Positions 9,261-19,600 of a stretch of DNA of 50,653 nt are shown piece after piece (positions within the stretch are counted from its first letter, which is position 1; each line of letters starts with the position of its first letter). This DNA is from Ruminococcus sp. FC2018 (GTDB lineage: Bacteria > Bacillota > Clostridia > Oscillospirales > Ruminococcaceae), in contig NZ_JHXH01000016.1 in assembly GCF_000621805.1 (NCBI RefSeq), positions 1 through 50,653 on the forward strand, written 5' to 3'. The notes beneath the pieces were generated by a model, which was not told where the DNA came from, ran no database searches, and saw only the letters and a list, made by a program, of their open reading frames with translations. A program made the translations under genes and the position numbers.

Positions 9261-11846
9261 ATGACCATTGAAAATATAAAGCAAAATCTTACCGAGCGTT
9301 TCAGCGCACCGCTGCTGGAGTTCTACAAGCGCCGCATTGTGTTCTGGTTCGATCCCGAAAAAGAGTTCGAGGACGTTATTGATGAGCTTGTTCCTGACGG
9401 TGTTAAGCTGCTAAAGCTCACGGGCAGCAATAATTTCACTGCAAAAAAGCTGCTGGAGCACGATGATGCTCAGTGCGATTACCTCGTCTATGATCCCACC
9501 GAACACGGCAGAGCCCAGGACAACTGGCTGCACGATATCGAGCTTTACAGCGAATCGTTCAGTGCCGACAGGATATCTATGTTTATGCAGGATATTGGCA
9601 TCCCCGACGAGCATAATTTCCGTAAGGCTTTAAAGGGCTATTCAAAGTTTCTGGCAAGCCAGGACAGAGTGGGTAAGCTGAAGGCTTTCGGCACAAAGTA
9701 TACATCTGTCGGTCAGCTGAACTGTGATATTATTGCCGTACTTCTCGGCGTTAAAGATAACAGCAGCCGAGGAATCATCAAGTCGCTGATGATTGCTTCA
9801 CTGCGGTGTGATGACAGCTATATGCTTGAAAACATAACTAAGTTCGGTAATGATGATGCTTTCCGCCAGATGCTGATAAACTCCGTTGGCTTTGCAAGTG
9901 AAGCGATCGATCTGAATGAGCTTGCGGCGCATGTTATCATTTCAGCGGCAGCATCAGAGCTTGGCGACGATATGGTGGACGGCTTGGAAAAGTATATTTC
10001 CGAGCAGAGCTCAAAATGTGATAATTGCTATTCTCTTATCAGCGATTGGCAGCACTCGGGTGACAGTGATGTATTGTACGAAATAATCGCACAAGTCAAT
10101 GAGCGTTTGCAGCTTAATGAAAAGTTCAGAACACTGGAATACGAAACTCTGCAGCGTGCCAGCTGTCTGCCTTGCTTTGATGAGCTTTTGCTTGAAAAGA
10201 TGTACTCAGGTCTGATAAATGACAGCATCCGCACAGATGAGCTTATCAGCGTATGTGAGAGCCGAAAGCTATGCGGCTGGATAGATAAGTATCGTGATGT
10301 ATATGATGGTATCAGCTGCGCTGCACAGATGATAGAGTGTCTGCGTGAAAGCATGGCACAGCTACACGTATCGCAGTATAGCGAATTGTGGTCGCTGTAT
10401 ACTGACAAGCTCTGTTATATAGATACATATTACAGAAAGTTCTGCCTTGCATTTGAACGCTCGGTAAAGCACCCGATCGACTATCTTGACGATATTTTCA
10501 AGACAGCTGCTGAAAGGGTAGAGAATATTTACAAGAATGAATATCTTTGCAAGCTCGGTTCAAAATGGTCTGCACTTATCGCTGATGATGTGAGAGAAGA
10601 TATGTGTCTTGTGGGTATCGAGCAGCAATGTGAATTCTATAAGCGCAAGGTCCAGCCGATAGTTTCGGGAGGATCAAGAGTCTATGTTATAATCTCTGAT
10701 GCATTCAGATACGAAGCAGCAAAGGAGCTTGAAAAGAGACTTACCGCTGAAACTAACGGTAATGCTAAGCTTTCTTCCATGCAGTCTGTTTTCCCTTCTG
10801 CGACCAAATATGGAATGGCTGCACTGCTTCCGCATAGCGATCTTGAGTTAACAGACGATATGAAGGTCACCTGTGACGGATCAAGCACCTCAGGCACTTC
10901 AAATCGTGATAAGATTCTCAAAAAAAGTAACGCTAAAAACGCTGCTGTGAAGTACACAGACCTTATGGCTATGAAAAAAGAGGACAGACGTGCTCTTGTC
11001 AACGGTGCTGATGTAGTTTATATCTACCACAACAGCATAGATGCAATGGGTGAAGAGGCTGCTACCGAAAATCAGGTGTTTGAGGCTTGCGAGACAGCAA
11101 TGGAGGAGATCAAGTCAGCAGTCAAAATGATCTGCGGAACACTCAGCGGTTCAAACATAATCATCACCGCAGATCACGGATTTTTGTACTCAAGAAGTCC
11201 GCTTGAGGAGAGCGAAAAACTTGATAAGCAGCATATTACGGGTGAGATAAAAGAACTCGACAGACGATATGCTGTAACTTCGGCGGATTCAAATGCAGAG
11301 TATATGCTTGATGTTTCTTTAAACAGATATGGCACTGATTACAAGGGCTTTGCACCTCAGGAGTCGATAAGGATCAAAATGCAGGGCGGTGGTGTGAACT
11401 ATGTGCACGGCGGAATGAGTCTGCAGGAAATAGTTGTTCCTGTTATTGAGTTCAAGAACTACCGCGCGGATTCAAAGAATTTTGTGGACATAAAGAAAGT
11501 CCAGCTCCAGCTGCTTGCGGAAAGCAGAAGGATAACCACATCGTCTGTATTTATCAGATTCTATCAGGTAGAGCCTGTTGAGGGCAAGACGATCGCTGCA
11601 TCATTTGAAGTGTACTTCACCGATAAAAACGGAAATATCATTAGTGATGTGCATACTATTACAGCTGATAAGGTTTCACAGAATGCTCAGGACAGAGTTT
11701 TCAAAGTGAACTTTGCTATGAAAGGTGAGCAGTTCAGCGACAGCGAGGTATATTATCTTAACATAGCTGATAAGGATAGCAAGGAAGTGCTTGCTAAGGA
11801 AGACTACAAGATCAACATAGCTTTTGCTGATGACTTTGATTTTTAA
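9261..11846 (+). CDS. pglZ: PglZ, alkaline-phosphatase-superfamily BREX protein
   Basis: An 861-residue PglZ, a hallmark protein shared by BREX types. It belongs to the alkaline phosphatase superfamily and has been reported to have metal-dependent phosphodiesterase/nuclease activity. The N-terminal segment FYKRRIVFWFDPEKEFEDV is typical of type 1 PglZ. The metal-site motif SDAFRYE is near residue 478 and ADHGFLYS near residue 636. The C-terminal 150 residues form a beta-rich domain. The ATG at 9261 lies 15 bases after the PglX C-part. The reading frame is intact and the length normal. Confidence 0.93.
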   Translation: MTIENIKQNLTERFSAPLLEFYKRRIVFWFDPEKEFEDVIDELVPDGVKLLKLTGSNNFTAKKLLEHDDAQCDYLVYDPTEHGRAQDNWLHDIELYSESFSADRISMFMQDIGIPDEHNFRKALKGYSKFLASQDRVGKLKAFGTKYTSVGQLNCDIIAVLLGVKDNSSRGIIKSLMIASLRCDDSYMLENITKFGNDDAFRQMLINSVGFASEAIDLNELAAHVIISAAASELGDDMVDGLEKYISEQSSKCDNCYSLISDWQHSGDSDVLYEIIAQVNERLQLNEKFRTLEYETLQRASCLPCFDELLLEKMYSGLINDSIRTDELISVCESRKLCGWIDKYRDVYDGISCAAQMIECLRESMAQLHVSQYSELWSLYTDKLCYIDTYYRKFCLAFERSVKHPIDYLDDIFKTAAERVENIYKNEYLCKLGSKWSALIADDVREDMCLVGIEQQCEFYKRKVQPIVSGGSRVYVIISDAFRYEAAKELEKRLTAETNGNAKLSSMQSVFPSATKYGMAALLPHSDLELTDDMKVTCDGSSTSGTSNRDKILKKSNAKNAAVKYTDLMAMKKEDRRALVNGADVVYIYHNSIDAMGEEAATENQVFEACETAMEEIKSAVKMICGTLSGSNIIITADHGFLYSRSPLEESEKLDKQHITGEIKELDRRYAVTSADSNAEYMLDVSLNRYGTDYKGFAPQESIRIKMQGGGVNYVHGGMSLQEIVVPVIEFKNYRADSKNFVDIKKVQLQLLAESRRITTSSVFIRFYQVEPVEGKTIAASFEVYFTDKNGNIISDVHTITADKVSQNAQDRVFKVNFAMKGEQFSDSEVYYLNIADKDSKEVLAKEDYKINIAFADDFDF

Positions 11847-11864
11847 TTGTTTGGAGGAATAACC

Positions 11865-13985
11865 ATGGATGCTCTTGACAGAAAGGTCATAGATACTTTT
11901 CCGGGGAAGATAGTAAGAAAGGATCTCACTGCGCTGATGAAGCGTGGTGCGAATGTGCCAACGTATGTGCTTGAATATCTTCTTGGAATGTACTGCTCGA
12001 CAGATGATGAGGAGATCATAAATAACGGCATCGAAAAGATAAAGAAAATTCTTTCCGAGAACTATGTCAAGCCCGATCAGAGTGAGTATGTGAAATACAA
12101 GATCAAGGAAAAAGGCCGCTACACGGTCATTGACAAGATAACTGTGCGTTTTGATGAGGATGAATGCAAGTACATTGCTGAGTTTACAAACCTTGATATA
12201 TCACCGTTTGAGGTGCAGTCTGACCTTGTTTCACATAACGAAAAGCTGCTTATCGGCGGTATCTGGTGCATAGTAAAGATCGAGTATAAGGATCCTGATA
12301 TGCAGCAGGAAGAAGAAACCTTCGATATCTTTGACGGCGACAAGCAAAAACAGAAAAGGGGCAGAAAAAAGAAGTCAAAGTACGGATCACCATTCAGCAT
12401 TGAGTCGCTAAGACCGATACAGATGGCAAATCTTGATCTTGATGAGATAATAAATGCAAGAAGCGAGTTTACAAAAGACGAATGGATATCTCTTATGCTG
12501 CGCTCCGCAGGATACGAGCCTGATGAGCTTGATGAAAAGCAGAAGCTGCATTATATGCTCAGATTTGTGCCGTTTATTCAGAAGAATTATAACCTCGTTG
12601 AACTTGGACCGAGGGGTACAGGCAAAAGCCATGTTTACAGCGAGCTTTCGCCGTTCTCGATCCTGATGAGCAGCGGACAGACGACTGTTTCAAATATGTT
12701 TTACAATCTGTCTGCACGCAGAGTCGGTCTGGTAGGTAACTGGGACTGCGTTGCTTTTGATGAGGTCGGCGGAATGAAAAAAGCTCCCGTTGATTTTGTT
12801 CAGACGATGAAAAACTACATGGCTAACGGTTCGTTTGCAAGAGGTTCTGAATCGATAGGCAGCGATGCATCTATCGCATTTGAGGGCAATACTTTTAGAA
12901 CAGTCGGTGAAATGCTGCGCACAACGAATCTGTTTGAACCGTTCCCGGATTCGTTCAATAATGACTCGGCATTCTTTGACAGGATACACGCATATCTTCC
13001 GGGCTGGGAGACACCGAAGCTGCGTTCAAGCCTGTTCACTCAGCACTTCGGGCTTATTTCAGACTGCTTTTCAGAGTATTGTCATGCTATGAGAAAGTAT
13101 GATTTCACCAACAGCTTCGGCGAGTATTTTGAGCTTAACCGCAACTTCAATACCCGTGATGAAACGGCTGTCAGAAGGACATTCTCAGGGCTTGCAAAGC
13201 TATTGTACCCTGATGAAGTTATGACCAAGGACGAGATGAAAGAACTGCTTGAGTATTCGATCGAATGCCGACGCAGAGTGAAAGAGCAGCTTCGTAAAAT
13301 GGAGCCTACCGAGTTCAGTGATGTAGGACTGGGATACATTGACCTGGAAACTAATGAAGAACATATAGTTTATCTTCCCGAAGAAGCAGACGGCACGCTT
13401 ATTCCGGAAGGCTTTGAAAAGCCCGGTTATGTATATGCTGTCGGAAAGTCTGTCGAGGATAAGGTCGGCATATACAGGCTTGAAAACAAGCTGCTTGACA
13501 GCGGAAGCGGAAAGCTCAGCTTCAAGAATGTTGAGGGCTTGGGAAAATCTCCGAAAGCAGTCAGGGAAAGCATTATTGCTGCATTCAATTATTGCGGTGA
13601 AACTTATGCTAATCTGGTCAGAAACAGATTCGCTGATTACGATTACAGCCTTTTCTTCAATGACCTTCAGGGAAAGGGTTCAAGTGATGAGCTGTCAGTT
13701 GCAGAGGTCGTTGGGCTGTTTTCGGCACTCGCTAACCGTCCTGTTATGCCTTCAACTATAATCTGCGGCAAGGTGGTAATGTCGGGCAGCATGATGCCGC
13801 TTACAAGTGATATCAGCGAGATATTTGTTGCCTGTGCAAATGCAGGTGCAAAGAGGATCTTTATGCCTGACGATTTCAGGGATAAGTATGACACTCTGCC
13901 AGAAAGAATAAAAAACGAGATAAAGGTCGTCTTTTATACGTCGCCGCTGGATGCGGCTAAAAAAGCACTCGGAGTTGATTATTGA
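11865..13985 (+). CDS. brxL: BrxL, Lon-like AAA+ protein of BREX
   Basis: A 706-residue BrxL, the AAA+ ring-forming DNA-binding protein that defines type 1 BREX. The N-terminal DNA-binding region includes DRKVIDTFPGKIVRKDL. A basic linker (KQKQKRGRKKK, about residues 163-173) leads to the P-loop GPRGTGKSH near residue 249 and the Walker B-like VAFDEVGGM near residue 300. The C-terminal Lon-like domain aligns around MSGSMMPLTSDISEIF, but I see no lysine where the Lon catalytic lysine would fall, so protease activity is doubtful. The start is the ATG at 11865 behind GGAGGA; the open frame from 11847 has no ribosome site. The stop overlaps the next ATG by one base. Confidence 0.93.
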   Translation: MDALDRKVIDTFPGKIVRKDLTALMKRGANVPTYVLEYLLGMYCSTDDEEIINNGIEKIKKILSENYVKPDQSEYVKYKIKEKGRYTVIDKITVRFDEDECKYIAEFTNLDISPFEVQSDLVSHNEKLLIGGIWCIVKIEYKDPDMQQEEETFDIFDGDKQKQKRGRKKKSKYGSPFSIESLRPIQMANLDLDEIINARSEFTKDEWISLMLRSAGYEPDELDEKQKLHYMLRFVPFIQKNYNLVELGPRGTGKSHVYSELSPFSILMSSGQTTVSNMFYNLSARRVGLVGNWDCVAFDEVGGMKKAPVDFVQTMKNYMANGSFARGSESIGSDASIAFEGNTFRTVGEMLRTTNLFEPFPDSFNNDSAFFDRIHAYLPGWETPKLRSSLFTQHFGLISDCFSEYCHAMRKYDFTNSFGEYFELNRNFNTRDETAVRRTFSGLAKLLYPDEVMTKDEMKELLEYSIECRRRVKEQLRKMEPTEFSDVGLGYIDLETNEEHIVYLPEEADGTLIPEGFEKPGYVYAVGKSVEDKVGIYRLENKLLDSGSGKLSFKNVEGLGKSPKAVRESIIAAFNYCGETYANLVRNRFADYDYSLFFNDLQGKGSSDELSVAEVVGLFSALANRPVMPSTIICGKVVMSGSMMPLTSDISEIFVACANAGAKRIFMPDDFRDKYDTLPERIKNEIKVVFYTSPLDAAKKALGVDY

Positions 13986-16630
13986 TGGACGTTTACAAGT
14001 GCATAGCCTGCGGTGAAGAAAAGCAGAGCGATACGCCCTGCAGCTGCAGTATCTGCGGATTCACAATGTATAAGACTCCGTATGACAGAAAAGATCTCAT
14101 CATTTCGGAGATAAGAAGATATATTTATTCGTACTCTACCGATCCGATTAAAATGAATGAGCTGGAATTCCGTGGTCTCAAAGAGGCATTGACACGTTTC
14201 CCAAGCTACAGCGAAATAAGCAGGTTTGTTCACGATGCAGAAAAGACAGAGGTATTCATTGACCGTCTTAACAGGTCATGTGACCAGCTGAACGAGTATG
14301 TACACAAAAGCTATGAAAACAGTTTTGTTGCCGATCTTGACAAAGCAGAGGATCATATGATCGAAAACAAGCTTACTCTTGATGCCTTTTTTGATGTGCT
14401 TGGAAAGAGTTACGAAGTAAAGGATATTGAGCTGCCGAAAGTCGTTATGCACTATGTAGTGACGCCTTTTGACGAACGTGTAAGAAAAGCCGATGAGCTT
14501 TTTGAGCTGCAAAAACAGGTGATAGCAAAGCTGTGGAGGTTCATCAAGCAGAACAATCTCTTTGGTGAGAAGTCGTTTGCCTCAAAGAAGATAATGAAAC
14601 TCGGCAAGGATCCGCAGTGGGACGAGCTTTATTCCAAATGCAGGCAGGAACTTGAACGAGTACTTGAAAAAAGGTATATGGTGGATATATTTGATGATGG
14701 CACTGCAGAGATCGGTGAAATGCTCGGTGCGGTAATGAGTGCTGTCAATGTTATCATCAGCTCGGATATACTGCGGTCAAGTAAGAAGTATATTTTCAAC
14801 GGTGAAAAATGGCTTGGGCAGGATGAGTGTGAGCAGCGTATCAGCGAGTGCTTGAACAGCATATTTGCAGATGCAAGAGAGGTTGCAGACAGTGAGGATT
14901 TCTTAAAAGAAGAATCTGAGGATAAGCTCTTTGATATCTACAACGAGATGCTTGAAATGGATCCTAAAATGTATATGAAGCTTTACAAGGGCAAGCTGTT
15001 TGTAGGCAGGGCAGAGCGAAAACTCAACGAGCTTATCGGGCTTGATGTAATAAAGAACAACATTCAGAAGATAAAGGCATATGCGCTCGCAAATAAAAAT
15101 GATGAGAATTTCAACCTGCATATGTGCTTTTACGGAAATCCGGGAACTGGCAAGACGGAGGTCGCCCGCATTATTGCTGGAATACTGCACGAAAATGGTT
15201 TGCTGCCGACGGACAAGGTGATAGAAACAGACCGCAGCGGACTTGTTGGCAGATATATGGGCGAAACGCCGCAGAAAACTCTTGAGGTCATAGCCGCTGC
15301 AATGGGCGGTGTGCTGTTCATTGATGAGGCGTATTCGCTTGTGCCTGATGATAATGGACAGGATTACGGTCACGAGGCTGTTGCCACGCTTATAAAGGCG
15401 ATGGAGGATTTCAGAGGCAAATTCTGCGTTATCCTTGCAGGCTATAAGAACAAGCTCAACGAGATGATAAAAACCAATCCGGGTTTTCGTTCCCGCATTC
15501 AGTTCGAGCTTGATTTCCCTAACTACTCCCGTGAGGAGCTTGGCAGGATAGCAAAGATGATGTTCAGAAACAGAAAATATTCCATCAGTGATCCTGCTAT
15601 GGACAAGGTGCTTGATATAACTGATGTCAGGCGAAAGGATCCCAACTTTGCAAACGCAAGAGAGATCAGAAATATAATCGACCAGGTCGTTATGAACAAC
15701 AGCCTGCGCTGTATTGGTTCGGAGGAGCGCATTGTTGAGATAGTTGATGTCAACAAGTACATAAAGGATTCTGGCATTAATTTGCCGCTGACGAACGATA
15801 AGGTCAACAGGCGTATTCTCACAGCTGATGAGGAACTTGATGCTCTTGTCGGGCTTGACGCTGTCAAGCGTATGGTGAAAAAGATAAAGGCTTATGGAAA
15901 GCGTAACAAGGACAGCGCAGATTTCAATATGCACATGTGCTTTTACGGAAACCCCGGAACGGGCAAGACAGAAGTTGCCAGGATACTTTCACGGCTTTTG
16001 TACGATGCAGGTGTTCTGCCCGAAGCAAAACTGACAGAGACCGACGCACACGGTCTTATCGGCAAGTATGTAGGTTCTACTGCACCAAAGACGCTTGAAA
16101 AGATCAACGATGCTATGGGCGGTGTGCTGTTTATTGACGAGGCGTATGCACTGACTAATGACAGCAAGAGTGCAGAGTACGGCGACGAGGCAATATCTGT
16201 TCTGCTGAAAGAGATGGAAGACAAGCGGGGAAAGTTCTGCGTTATCATGGCAGGCTACAAAGACGAAATGACGGAGATGATAAGTACCAACCCGGGACTT
16301 GCATCACGCATTCAGTTCACGCTGGATTTTGAGGACTATACCCGTGAAGAGCTTGGTGAGATAGCCGTGAGGATGCTTGAAAGCAAGGGCTATGTCATCA
16401 GGGAGGATGCACTGAAGCTGGTACTTGACCTGACAGATCATTTCAGAAAGCAGGACAACTTTGCAAACGCACGAACAGTCAGAAATATACTCGATCAGGT
16501 TATAATGAACCAGAACCTGCGCACCGAGGACGAGGGCGGAAATGACATTATCCTCAGCGATGTGCAGGACTATATCACCGACGAAAAGATAGATCTTTCC
16601 AAGAACCAAACCAAGAAGATCGGGTTTTAA
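13985..16630 (+). CDS. zinc-ribbon protein with tandem CbbX/SpoVK-like AAA+ domains
   Basis: An 881-residue cytosolic protein. Cys6, Cys9, Cys19 or Cys21, and Cys24 form a zinc-ribbon-like N-terminus. A helical region of about 330 residues follows, then two AAA+ modules of the CbbX/SpoVK type, each with a full Walker A (FYGNPGTGKTEVA near residues 382 and 654) and Walker B (GGVLFIDEAY). The two modules share long runs of identical sequence, so they arose by duplication. CbbX-type enzymes remodel target proteins as hexameric rings. The ATG at 13985 shares one base with the brxL TGA, so translation is coupled to BREX. It is not a core BREX gene that I know of. I infer an accessory remodelling ATPase. 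Confidence 0.85.
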   Translation: MDVYKCIACGEEKQSDTPCSCSICGFTMYKTPYDRKDLIISEIRRYIYSYSTDPIKMNELEFRGLKEALTRFPSYSEISRFVHDAEKTEVFIDRLNRSCDQLNEYVHKSYENSFVADLDKAEDHMIENKLTLDAFFDVLGKSYEVKDIELPKVVMHYVVTPFDERVRKADELFELQKQVIAKLWRFIKQNNLFGEKSFASKKIMKLGKDPQWDELYSKCRQELERVLEKRYMVDIFDDGTAEIGEMLGAVMSAVNVIISSDILRSSKKYIFNGEKWLGQDECEQRISECLNSIFADAREVADSEDFLKEESEDKLFDIYNEMLEMDPKMYMKLYKGKLFVGRAERKLNELIGLDVIKNNIQKIKAYALANKNDENFNLHMCFYGNPGTGKTEVARIIAGILHENGLLPTDKVIETDRSGLVGRYMGETPQKTLEVIAAAMGGVLFIDEAYSLVPDDNGQDYGHEAVATLIKAMEDFRGKFCVILAGYKNKLNEMIKTNPGFRSRIQFELDFPNYSREELGRIAKMMFRNRKYSISDPAMDKVLDITDVRRKDPNFANAREIRNIIDQVVMNNSLRCIGSEERIVEIVDVNKYIKDSGINLPLTNDKVNRRILTADEELDALVGLDAVKRMVKKIKAYGKRNKDSADFNMHMCFYGNPGTGKTEVARILSRLLYDAGVLPEAKLTETDAHGLIGKYVGSTAPKTLEKINDAMGGVLFIDEAYALTNDSKSAEYGDEAISVLLKEMEDKRGKFCVIMAGYKDEMTEMISTNPGLASRIQFTLDFEDYTREELGEIAVRMLESKGYVIREDALKLVLDLTDHFRKQDNFANARTVRNILDQVIMNQNLRTEDEGGNDIILSDVQDYITDEKIDLSKNQTKKIGF

Positions 16631-16642
16631 GGAGGTAGGGAA

Positions 16643-19600
16643 ATGGGATTTGAGATTTCGAAAACCGGATTGCTAGCAAAGTATATCAAAGAAGACGATA
16701 CTCAGGATGTTGTTGTGCCTGAAACTATTAAAGGCATAGGAAAAGATGCATTTAAGGGTATTGAAGGGATAACCTCTGTAAAATTGGGAGCAAAGATCAA
16801 AAAAATCACGGTTTGGGGATTTATAAAATGCAGTGATCTGCTTGATATTAATGTCTCGAAGAATAATCCCAACTACTCCAGCAGAGATGGCGTCCTGTAT
16901 AACAAGGACGGCACGGTTTTGTTATTCATGCCGCAGGGAAGATCTGAACTTGTAATTCCGGAGGGCGTGGTTGAGATAGGTGACTACGCATGTTCATGTG
17001 CGTTCAAACTAAACAAGGTAGTTTTGCCAAGCACTTTGAAGACTATAGGAAAAGAAGCGTTTCTGCATTGTTCGTTTGAGCAGATCGCAATTCCCAAAAG
17101 CGTTGAAAGCATTTCTGAAAATGCATTTGCCGATTGTACTAAACTGAGAACAGTCAGAATAGATGCAAAACTTGAGGCTATCAGCAGCTATTCATTTGCA
17201 TTTTGCAAGAAACTCGAAGAAGTTAATATCCCTGAAAGTGTAAAAACTATCGATATAGGAGCATTTGACGGATGTAGTTCTCTTAAGTCTATCGTGTTCT
17301 CTGATGGCTTAAAAACCATAGGCCATTATGCATTTAAAAAATGTATTTCTCTTAAGTCCATTATTATCCCCAAGAGTGTGGAAAGAATTCAAAGTTATGC
17401 ATTTGAAAAATGCGTTTTTGAATACGATGATGTAGTATTCAAAAGCAATGAAACTGTTATGGAAATATGTGCTTTCCCTGATAGTGTATTGGATGAGTAT
17501 ACTCCAACAAAACTGGTGCATAGCCCGGATGAATTCATCGCAACACCCAGACCGCTGCTGGATCAATACATTACGAAAAGCGGTGTGCTCAAAAAAGTTC
17601 CTAAAAAAGCGCATAGGTGGCATCTGAAGATCCCTGAGGGAGTTAAAGAGATCGCTGCTGATGCTTTTTCCGGAAGTGCTATAATCCGTGATGTAACTTT
17701 CCCGACAAGTCTTACAAAAATAGGGGATCGGGCGTTTTCTGAGTGTGAAAACTTAAAAAAAACTATTTTTGCCAACGGCCTTGAAACGATCGGTGAGAGT
17801 GCATTCGAAAAGTGTTCTATTGTACTTGTTGAGCTTCCCAATTCGTTAGTTACTGTCGGCATGAATGCTTTTTGTGAAAACTATAGTTTGCGTAAAGTAG
17901 TTGTTCCTTCAAGCGTAAAAACAATAGAAGAAGGCGCTTTTCACAGCAGCAGGTATTTGCAAAGGCTGTTACTGAGCGAAGGCATAGAAGAGATAGGACC
18001 TAATGCTTTTTATAATTGTCCTGTATTGGACACTATCGTTCTGCCTAAAAGTCTGACAAAAATCGGAGATAGAGCATTCTGCTATTTAGACCCCGATGAC
18101 GATGAGGTAATTAATGAATGGATAAACGCACCGATATACTGTTATGAAAACTCTGCCGGTGAGGAATATGCGATAAAGAATAATTTTGAACACAGACCTT
18201 ATGATGAAGCAGACAATGATCCATATTTCATAATCAAAGATGGAGTATTGGAACGGTACTTCGGTGAATCCGGAAAAACAGAGCTCATTATCCCCGCAGG
18301 TGTAAAGGAAATTGGCAGAAGTGCATTTTATAAATGTGATGAATTGGAACATATTATAATTCCAAATGGGGTAACCATTATCGGTGATGGCGCCTTTGCA
18401 GCTTGTTATAATCTATCCGAGATAACTATCCCAGAAAGTGTTGTTAGTCTTGGATTCAGGTCGTTTTCAGATTGTAGAAGGCTTGAAAGAGTAATAGTTG
18501 AAAATAACGATATTTCGATTGACGATACTGCATTTGAATTATGCTTTGAGCTGAAAGGGCTTACATATATCAATGATCCGGATGCTTATGAGCATAAACG
18601 AAAACTTGCATTGAGAAACCCTGAAACTGAGAATAATCAGACTGCTGCAAAAACAAAACAGCAAATTGTCAGCACATCAAAACCTGTGACACCTGTACCG
18701 GTTACCGAATCGGCAGAACCGAAAAAGTCGGAGCTTGTTAAGACAGCGGATACTGTTCATGCTACTGATGCCGTTAAGCCTGTTTCAGAGGTTAATCCCG
18801 ATTCGCCCAATCCCTCATCTCCGGCAGATGTCAAGCCCGCCGAGCCGGCTCCGGTGGAAGCCGAAGCAGCTGCGCCGCAGGTTGCTTCTGCCGAGTACAT
18901 ACCGCCTGTTTTCCCGCCGAGAATCAACGATCTGGAGATCAAGCGTTTTTATGAATATACCGATCCGTTTGCTGATGTTAACGGCAAGGAGTTTGCGGTA
19001 TTTATTGATGAATTCTATTATGCCTCATGCATAGATTATCTTAATCGCAATGGTGCAAAGGTCGTGCTTTGTCCTTCGGAGAACACGGATTACATTCTTG
19101 TTGAGCTTCCCAACTACCACAAGGCGTTTTATTATGCACACAAGGTCGGTTTCAAGGGCAAATTTACATTAGTGGATGATATTAAAAAGTATCTGACAGA
19201 AGAAGAAAGAGAGTACTACCATTACTGCGAAGATGTCGTTGGTTTCGAGTTCTCTTATGAACCAAAGATCGATTTTGAAAAAAGCTGCGAACTGATGTAT
19301 GCCGTGTATGATGTGGTGCTCGGTGAACTTAATAAGTGCAGAACCCGTCCGTATGGTGAAAGCATCAGGTATGTGACATCAATAACTTCTTGCTTAGGAT
19401 CCTCGAAACCGGATAATTCATACAACGATATGATCGACTGGATAAAGGGCAAAGAGGCTGATGAAAACTTTGATAAATATGAACAATTGATCTACGGTAT
19501 GTCGTTTGAGGACAAGCTTTGTGCGGTGATGTATGCACTTGCCCGTTACGAGTGGACGGGCTATGAAGATGACGAATCAATGTGCGATTTTGCATACAAG

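Noticed and set aside
11865-13985. Calling this gene an active Lon protease
   Set aside because: Order and N-terminal sequence fit BrxL, and the position of the Lon catalytic lysine appears unoccupied.
14903-15934. 343-codon minus-strand open frame
   Set aside because: It is antisense to the tandem AAA+ gene, whose motifs are unmistakable, and has no start signals.
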